From an uncultured Akkermansia sp. (GTDB lineage Bacteria; Verrucomicrobiota; Verrucomicrobiia; Verrucomicrobiales; Akkermansiaceae): a stretch of DNA of 17,870 nucleotides. Shown in pieces: positions 13,005 through 17,870 of the stretch. Below the pieces are notes generated by a model, which saw only the letters and a list, made by a program, of their open reading frames with translations, was not told the DNA's origin and did no database searches. The stretch covers positions 1 to 17,870 of the forward strand of contig CAJGDB010000029.1 in assembly GCA_904502165.1 (NCBI GenBank), in the 5' to 3' direction. The translations under genes were made by a program, and so were the position numbers. How positions within the stretch are numbered: position 1 is the stretch's first letter; every line of letters begins with the position of its first letter.

Positions 13005-14915
13005 ATGAGTACGTATGGATACTATCGTCTGGCTGCTGCGACACCCCGGGTGCGCGTGGCAGATGTGGCTTTCAATACAGAGGAGCTTGTAAACGCCGCC
13101 CGGAAGGCTGCGAAAAACGGGGCTCATGCCTTGTTGTTCCCGGAATTATGCCTGACAGGGGCCAGTTGCGGAGACCTGTTCTTCCTGCCCCACCTTCAGC
13201 AGGCTGCCCTGCGCGCACTTGTGCATTTTGCAGAAGAGACGGCACGGCTCAAGCTGGTGTCCATCGTTTCGTTGCCTCTGCAGGTGGATGATGCCCTGTA
13301 TGTGATGGCTGCTGTGGTGCAGGGGGGGCATGTGCTGGGGCTTGTTCCCAAGAGCGTGTTGCCGAATTGCCGCGGAGCTTATGAGGCGCGGCAATTCAGT
13401 GCTGCTGCAGAATTAAAGGTGCAGGAAGTGACATTACCCGGTTTCGGTTCTGTACCGGTGGGTACTGACCTTGTATTCAGTGACGGGGCAGATTTTTCTT
13501 TCGGTATAGAGCTGGCAGATGATTTGTGGGGTGTTATTCCCCCGAGTTGCCGCCTTGCCTTGCAGGGGGCCCGCGTTCTGTTCAATCCTGGGGCTGCTGA
13601 GGCAGGTGTCGGTTCGGTGGATTATGCCCGTAATCTTGTTGTTCAGCAGAGTGCCCGCTGCCTGGCTGCCTACGTATACGCCGCTGCCGGGGTCGGAGAA
13701 AGCACGCAGGATGCCGTGTATAGCGGCAAGTCGTTCATTGCAGACAATGGACGCATGGCTGCAGAAAACCATGCATACAGCCGGGAAACGGAAATCGTAT
13801 ACGCAGATGTTGACATGCAGCGTCTGGCTGCCGCGCGCCTGAGTGAAAGCTGCTACAATGCCGAAAGATCAGCCTGGCCGCTCCCCCGCCGCATTCAGTT
13901 GGGTGAGATGGAACAGCATTGCGACTTATCCTACGCATTCATACCATCCCGCCCGTTCATTCCCCGCCCGGAGGCCATGGCTGATACATGCGAGGAAATC
14001 CTTTCTATTCAGACAATGGCTCTGGTCAAGCGCATGGAACACAGCCATGCCCGCAGTCTCGTCATCGGTATTTCCGGGGGACTCGACAGTACGCTGGCTC
14101 TTGTTGTCTGTGTGCGTGCGTGCCGGGTTCTGGGGCTTCCCACCAGTGCCATCCTGGCAGTAACCATGCCCGGATTCGGTACTACGGGCCGCACTTATAA
14201 CAATGCTGTGAGTATGATGCGGCTCATGGGGGTGACCTTCAAGGAGGTCGACATCCGCGAAGCCTGCCTGCTTCAGTTCGGCCATCTGGATTTCGATCCC
14301 TCGCTTCGCACTAGTACGTATGAGAACGTGCAGGCACGCCAGCGTACCAGCCTGCTCATGAACCTGGCCAACAAGACCGGTGGTATGGTGGTCGGAACGG
14401 GCGATTTGTCTGAAATTGCCCTGGGTTGGTCTACTTACAATGGTGACCACATGAGCATGTATGCTGTGAATTGCTCTGTGCCCAAAACTCTTATCCGCTG
14501 CCTGCTGGCTCACGAAGTTGCCCATTGCAGCGCGGAACTTGCTGAAACGATTCAGGATGTGATTGATACGCCGGTGAGTCCGGAATTGCTTCCTCCTGCG
14601 GATGACGGCTCGATGGAGCAGAAGACGGAGGATATTCTCGGGCCTTACGACCTGCACGATTTCTTCCTTTACCACTTCATCAAATATGGTGCAGAACCCA
14701 CCAAGTTGCGTATTCTTGCACAGGTGGCCTTTGCCGGAGAATATTCCGAGCAACTTATCGGTCGCACCCTTGAAATCTTCCTGCGCCGCTTCTTCCAGCA
14801 GCAGTTCAAGCGTAGCTGCATGCCCGATGGCCCCCGTATCGGCACCATTGGTCTTTCTCCCCGTGCAGATTGGCGCATGCCCACAGATGCCTGTGGCGAG
14901 CTCTGGAAGCCTTGA
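13005..14915 (+). CDS. nadE: NAD synthetase, two-domain type, glutaminase Cys replaced by Ala
   Basis: Converts nicotinic acid adenine dinucleotide to NAD using ATP and nitrogen from glutamine or ammonia; cytosolic. The 636 residues have the full two-domain layout. The N-terminal nitrilase-fold glutaminase domain (about 1-290) retains the catalytic Glu (E47 in FPELCLTG) and Lys (K116 in LVPKSVLPN), but the nucleophile motif, normally GVEICED, reads GIELADDLW with A171 at the cysteine position. The codon is GCA at 13515-13517. The synthetase domain has the PP-loop SGGLDS (357-362), GTGDLSEIALGW and VPKTLIR, and an intact C-terminus (LSPRADWRMP). The synthetase should therefore work, but glutamine hydrolysis should not, so free ammonia is the predicted nitrogen donor. 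The protein follows a divergent promoter; the next gene's -35 box overlaps its stop. Confidence 0.95.
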   Translation: MSTYGYYRLAAATPRVRVADVAFNTEELVNAARKAAKNGAHALLFPELCLTGASCGDLFFLPHLQQAALRALVHFAEETARLKLVSIVSLPLQVDDALYVMAAVVQGGHVLGLVPKSVLPNCRGAYEARQFSAAAELKVQEVTLPGFGSVPVGTDLVFSDGADFSFGIELADDLWGVIPPSCRLALQGARVLFNPGAAEAGVGSVDYARNLVVQQSARCLAAYVYAAAGVGESTQDAVYSGKSFIADNGRMAAENHAYSRETEIVYADVDMQRLAAARLSESCYNAERSAWPLPRRIQLGEMEQHCDLSYAFIPSRPFIPRPEAMADTCEEILSIQTMALVKRMEHSHARSLVIGISGGLDSTLALVVCVRACRVLGLPTSAILAVTMPGFGTTGRTYNNAVSMMRLMGVTFKEVDIREACLLQFGHLDFDPSLRTSTYENVQARQRTSLLMNLANKTGGMVVGTGDLSEIALGWSTYNGDHMSMYAVNCSVPKTLIRCLLAHEVAHCSAELAETIQDVIDTPVSPELLPPADDGSMEQKTEDILGPYDLHDFFLYHFIKYGAEPTKLRILAQVAFAGEYSEQLIGRTLEIFLRRFFQQQFKRSCMPDGPRIGTIGLSPRADWRMPTDACGELWKP

Positions 14916-14941
14916 CATCACCCCTTGAACCATGCTATTCT
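14912..14941 (+). promoter_or_regulatory. Promoter of the Cys-rich gene, overlapping the nadE stop
   Basis: TTGACA (14912-14917, consensus -35) contains the TGA stop of nadE; TATTCT (14936-14941) follows after 18 bp. The ATG is six bases past the -10, so a leaderless mRNA is predicted. Confidence 0.6.
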
Positions 14942-14947
14942 GAGACC

Positions 14948-15271
14948 ATGAACCGCGTAGAACAAGCTCTTGCCACTTTCCGTCAGAAACCATATATGTA
15001 CAACTGCGCCCAGACCGTATGCGCGGCATTCGGCCGGGAGGATCTGGTGGAACCCATGGCCTGCTGTGGTGGAGGCCGGGCTCCGGAAGGAACTTGCGGG
15101 GCTCTCTATGGAGCTATGCAGGTGGCACCGGAAAAGTCAGCGGCTGTGCTGGCTGCCTTTGTTGCAGCCACGGGAGCATCCACCTGCCGTGAAATCAAAG
15201 GGGCCAACCGCGTTCCCTGTCAGGAGTGCGTGCGTATTGCCGCTACAGCCCTGGTGAACTCTGGGCTCTGA
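14948..15271 (+). CDS. Small cysteine-rich C_GCAxxG_C_C-type redox protein
   Basis: A 107-residue soluble protein with eight cysteines (20, 25, 39, 40, 50, 80, 91, 94). The order NCAQTV, CCGGGRAPEGTCGALYGA, and a C-terminal Cys cluster (TCREIK and PCQEC) matches the C_GCAxxG_C_C family, putative redox-active or metal-binding proteins usually of 100-150 residues. Their biochemical role is not firmly established. No signal peptide is present, so it is cytosolic. The ATG at 14948 is chosen because the family-like start is near NCAQ and a consensus promoter ends six bases upstream; an earlier in-frame codon at 14870 lies within nadE. Independent transcription from nadE is likely. Confidence 0.85.
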   Translation: MNRVEQALATFRQKPYMYNCAQTVCAAFGREDLVEPMACCGGGRAPEGTCGALYGAMQVAPEKSAAVLAAFVAATGASTCREIKGANRVPCQECVRIAATALVNSGL

Positions 15272-15309
15272 TATCGACCCGGAAAGCGCTGCCGGGGGAC
15301 GTTTCTTCA

Positions 15310-15338
15310 TTGTATCTGCTGCCGGACTATGGTAAACC
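15310..15338 (+). promoter_or_regulatory. Candidate promoter of the phage tail-like gene
   Basis: TTGTAT (15310-15315) and TAAACC (15333-15338) are 17 bp apart, ending nine bases before the ATG at 15348. The -10 is weak. The fit to the pattern seen at other genes in the window, with the -10 box close to the start codon, is the main support. Confidence 0.35.
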
Positions 15339-15347
15339 GGGCAGTCT

Positions 15348-17807
15348 ATGCAGGAAATTCCCATTGTTCAAGGATTTACAGCCGGTGAACTAACGCCCTG
15401 GCTTTCTACCCGTTATGATTTACAGGCCTACCAGCGGGGGGCTGCCCGTATTTGTAATTTTCAGGTTCTCCCCTATGGAGGTATTCAATTCCGCCCCGGG
15501 ACAGAGTATGTAGGCAGAGCAGGTGCAGCAGAGGTGAGGTTGTTCCCGTTCTGTTATGCAGAGGGTGATAATCTTATGCTTGAATTCACGCCTGGCTGCA
15601 TGCGCGTATACAGGGATGCCGCATTGCTGAAAACAGCAGAGGGAGACACCTATACCCTCGCAACTCCCTGGACATCGGGGCGTGAGCTCTCCAGCCTGCA
15701 TTTCACCCAGGTGAATGATGTGGTGTATGTATGCAGCCCGACTCAATCACCGGTTCTGCTAAGCCGGTATGCCGATGATGCGTGGGAAATCCGACAGCCC
15801 GATTTTGAGAGCATGCCCCGGGAGACTTATGCGGTGCAGGAAGGGGTGCTTTCTGTCCTGTTTGATCAGGACGGCAAAACCGCGCGTTTGAGCATTGAAG
15901 GAGGGGGACAGCATTTCACACCGGGCATGGAAGGCAGGGAATGTCTGCTGGCAGATGCTACAGTTCCGGCACGCTATCTTTTCTGTAATGCAGTGCAGAA
16001 TACCAATGCCGCCGCAGCCCCGGATCTAAGCAAGAGCAGCCTTGCGAAAGGAAAGGCTTTTTACCAGAAAGATGAGGGAGCAGATATTCACTATTTCTAT
16101 TATTGTATCCGCGATTTCAGTCCGGCAGATTTCAATGGCAGTCAGGATATGGCAGATTACCCGTATTATTTCCAGCCGGGCATTATGCGCCTGGATGAAA
16201 CACAGCAGCCCTATGAGGTTTCGCGTGATTGGGAGTTGAGCACCATCGAAACCTGGGCAGCCAACTGGGAAATATGGCGAAGCTATGACACTCCCGATAT
16301 GGAACCGGATTTCCGGCTCTGGAGCTGGACGCGCATTAAGTCTTTCTCTCAGTCGGAGTATGAAACACGGCAGAACTGGTCCATTTCCGGTTCAGAGGAA
16401 CGCCCTTGCCGCCTGGTACTTGTCTGCCGGAGTTCTTCCAATGCCTCTCTGCTCGCTGCGTATCTTCAATTTCGGGTGCATGCCGGCACGCGCGAGTATA
16501 AATTCTGCATTACTGAGGTGGAGGACGCGACACATGCCCGGGCGGAACTCCGCAGAACTTACCTGGGGCATCCTCTCAGTTTTGCTACACGTAGCTGGAG
16601 TTTCGGTGCCATTGGGTCAAGAAATGGGTACCCTGCATTCTCTGCTTTGTTTCAGGGGCGGCTCTGGCTGGGTGGAATGCGGGGGCTGCCTACCACTCTT
16701 CTGGCCAGCTGTACCGATGATTACTATAATTTCCGGGCTGGTTCAAATGATGATGATGCGTTGCATCTGAGCATCATGGGGGGTGACCAGAACCGCATCT
16801 GCTGGCTATGTGCAACCCGCCAGCTCCTTGTGGGTACATCCGATAGTGAATGGGGAGTTTCTTCCGGAAACGGGGCAGTCATCAGTCCGTCATCAGTAGC
16901 TTTTCACAGGCAATCCTCTGTTGGCAGTGCCCCTCTGCCGGCGCAGGCTCTCGAAAATACGATATTATTCGTGCAGCACGGAGGGCGCCGTATGCGTGAG
17001 ATTGCCTACCGGCTGGAATCAGATGGATTCTCCGCAACCGATATCAGCATGCTGGCTGAGCATCTCTTTGAAACTGGTGTCAGGGAATGGTGTGTGCAGC
17101 GAGGTTCGAATTTCAATGTGTGGGTTCTGATGAATGATGACTCGCTGGCGGTACTGACCATCAATCTGGAGCAGCAGATTACAGCCTGGCAGCGTGTGAG
17201 CACCCTGGGGCGGAAGGTTCTGCACCTGGCGGCGCTGCCCGGTGCTGCCAGTCTGGATGATGAGGTGTGGATGGTGGTGCAGCTCGACTCGGATGGCAGC
17301 ACTCATCTGGAGCGCATGTGCAGCGATTCACCGCATCTGGATTCCTGCATGGAGCTGGTAGCCGTGCAGAATGGCGGGCTGCCTGTGCCGCCGCATCTGC
17401 AGCAGGTTGACTGGAAACTCATTGATGCCGCTACTGGAGAATCCTGTTCTCTGCCAGATGTGGTGCAGGGGCAGCGTTATTATATAGGACTGCCAATTGT
17501 TGCAGAACTGGTTACTATGCCGCTGGAGGGGGCGGTGAGCTTTAATTCTGTACGGCAATTCAGCCGTTTCAAGCTCCGCTTGCTGGAAAGCGATACGGAG
17601 TTTTCATACCGCTGCACCTCCAATCCCGGCTGGGAGCCGATGAAGCCCGTATGCTGCCCTGAGCTCAATGCTCCTTATACCGGTGCAATCAGGCTGCCCT
17701 TGATGCCCGATGCAGCGGTGGGGCAGTCGCTCTGTATCCGCTATAGCGGGCATAAGGATTTCAAGCTCCTGGCCATTACCCAGGAGGTTGATCATCATGG
17801 TAAGTGA
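15348..17807 (+). CDS. Phage tail nozzle/stabilisation-like protein (podovirus type)
   Basis: An 819-residue protein with landmarks of the phage tail proteins related to T7 gp12 (tail tubular protein B). The N-terminus reads VQGFTAGELTPWLSTRYDLQ, YQRGAARICNFQVLPYGG and RPGTEYVG (residues about 6-56), closely following the F-x-x-GE-S/T-P...GR.DL..Y..G...N...GG...RPGT pattern. The second half contains FQGRLWLGG (435-443), DDYYNFRAGSNDDDALHL, LLVGTSDSEWGVS, SVGSAPLPAQALENTILFVQ and GRRMREIAYRLESDGF, a block also typical of these proteins. Such proteins form the nozzle of short-tailed phages. The frame is intact. The gene stands alone here: a small Cys-rich gene lies 76 bp upstream, and the next codons downstream look like the end of a convergent gene. 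It is either the edge of a prophage, a remnant or a domesticated gene. No lysis, integrase or capsid genes are in the window. Confidence 0.8.
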   Translation: MQEIPIVQGFTAGELTPWLSTRYDLQAYQRGAARICNFQVLPYGGIQFRPGTEYVGRAGAAEVRLFPFCYAEGDNLMLEFTPGCMRVYRDAALLKTAEGDTYTLATPWTSGRELSSLHFTQVNDVVYVCSPTQSPVLLSRYADDAWEIRQPDFESMPRETYAVQEGVLSVLFDQDGKTARLSIEGGGQHFTPGMEGRECLLADATVPARYLFCNAVQNTNAAAAPDLSKSSLAKGKAFYQKDEGADIHYFYYCIRDFSPADFNGSQDMADYPYYFQPGIMRLDETQQPYEVSRDWELSTIETWAANWEIWRSYDTPDMEPDFRLWSWTRIKSFSQSEYETRQNWSISGSEERPCRLVLVCRSSSNASLLAAYLQFRVHAGTREYKFCITEVEDATHARAELRRTYLGHPLSFATRSWSFGAIGSRNGYPAFSALFQGRLWLGGMRGLPTTLLASCTDDYYNFRAGSNDDDALHLSIMGGDQNRICWLCATRQLLVGTSDSEWGVSSGNGAVISPSSVAFHRQSSVGSAPLPAQALENTILFVQHGGRRMREIAYRLESDGFSATDISMLAEHLFETGVREWCVQRGSNFNVWVLMNDDSLAVLTINLEQQITAWQRVSTLGRKVLHLAALPGAASLDDEVWMVVQLDSDGSTHLERMCSDSPHLDSCMELVAVQNGGLPVPPHLQQVDWKLIDAATGESCSLPDVVQGQRYYIGLPIVAELVTMPLEGAVSFNSVRQFSRFKLRLLESDTEFSYRCTSNPGWEPMKPVCCPELNAPYTGAIRLPLMPDAAVGQSLCIRYSGHKDFKLLAITQEVDHHGK

Positions 17808-17819
17808 GGTGATGATGGT

Positions 17820-17870
17820 TTAATCCAGCCGGACAGGTTTGCCGGGCTCGGGAACAATGATTTCTGAGTC
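17820..17870 (-). CDS. C-terminal end of a convergent gene (runs off window)
   Basis: On the minus strand the last 16 codons before a TAA (17820-17822) read DSEIIVPEPGKPVRLD, a plausible soluble C-terminus with ordinary codon choice. Only 51 bp are visible, so this is weakly supported. The alternative is a short plus-strand start at 17858 (ATG ATT TCT GAG). If real, it ends 12 bp from the tail gene and faces it. The family cannot be named. Confidence 0.35.
   Translation of the reverse strand, partial: DSEIIVPEPGKPVRLD

Noticed and set aside
13926..15029. Minus-strand frame of 367 codons opposite the NAD synthetase C-terminal domain
   Set aside because: The plus-strand synthetase motifs are definite, and the antisense product shows no recognisable features.
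15278..15296. Short inverted repeat CCCGG...CCGGG after the Cys-rich gene
   Set aside because: Only five pairs with a 9-base loop and no clear T-run; too weak to call a terminator.
17791..17816. Inverted repeat ATCATCA...TGATGAT across the end of the tail gene
   Set aside because: AT-rich seven-base arms formed by simple ATC/GAT repeats, no GC stem and no T-run; probably chance.
15272..17870. Possible prophage attachment site near the tail gene
   Set aside because: No tRNA, integrase or direct repeat pair is visible on both sides of the gene within the window.

Overview
The window reads as a chromosomal segment of a Gram-negative bacterium, most likely of the Verrucomicrobiota and possibly Akkermansia-like. 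The support is lipid A (lpxD) and periplasmic chaperone (skp) genes, moderately GC-rich coding sequence, a near absence of Shine-Dalgarno motifs and the general style of the proteins. The assignment is inference from gene content; no 16S rRNA or other decisive marker is present, and no tRNA, rRNA, IS element or CRISPR array was seen.

Layout. (1) Left edge, minus strand: the N-terminal part of an exported protein that runs off the window. (2) 549-8432, plus strand: a promoter, five tightly packed genes and a terminator: homoserine dehydrogenase, aspartate kinase, two membrane-anchored TPR-like proteins sharing a GWIRN-centred module, and a MurJ-type lipid II flippase with an extra periplasmic loop of about 74 residues. 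(3) 8457-9142: two small exported histidine-rich proteins, the second a lipoprotein, each followed by a strong hairpin terminator. (4) 9166-10962, minus strand: skp (ompH) followed by lpxD. (5) 11071-12123, plus strand: a divergent Old Yellow Enzyme-family protein with altered active-site residues. (6) 12153-12887, minus strand: a MerR-family regulator whose stop codon overlaps the start of a 46-residue membrane protein. (7) 12963-14915, plus strand: a two-domain NAD synthetase whose glutaminase domain has lost its catalytic cysteine. (8) 14912-15271: a small cysteine-rich C_GCAxxG_C_C-type protein. (9) 15310-17807: one long phage tail nozzle-like protein, then what looks like the C-terminus of a convergent gene at the right edge.

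How the genes fit together. Aspartate kinase feeds both threonine/methionine synthesis (through homoserine dehydrogenase) and diaminopimelate for peptidoglycan; MurJ, at the other end of the same apparent operon, exports the peptidoglycan precursor. The two TPR proteins between them are plausible envelope scaffolds. Skp and LpxD serve outer-membrane protein and lipid A biogenesis. The remaining genes have redox or cofactor flavours (OYE-like flavoprotein, MerR regulator, NAD synthetase, Cys-rich protein), but no common pathway is demonstrated.

The main surprises are the predicted ammonia-only NAD synthetase, the OYE with His-to-Gln changes, the MurJ insertion, the twin TPR proteins, the pair of His-rich secreted proteins, a lone phage nozzle gene between apparent host genes, and several promoters whose -10 box lies so close to the start codon that leaderless transcripts are expected. 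None of these amounts to a proven new system.
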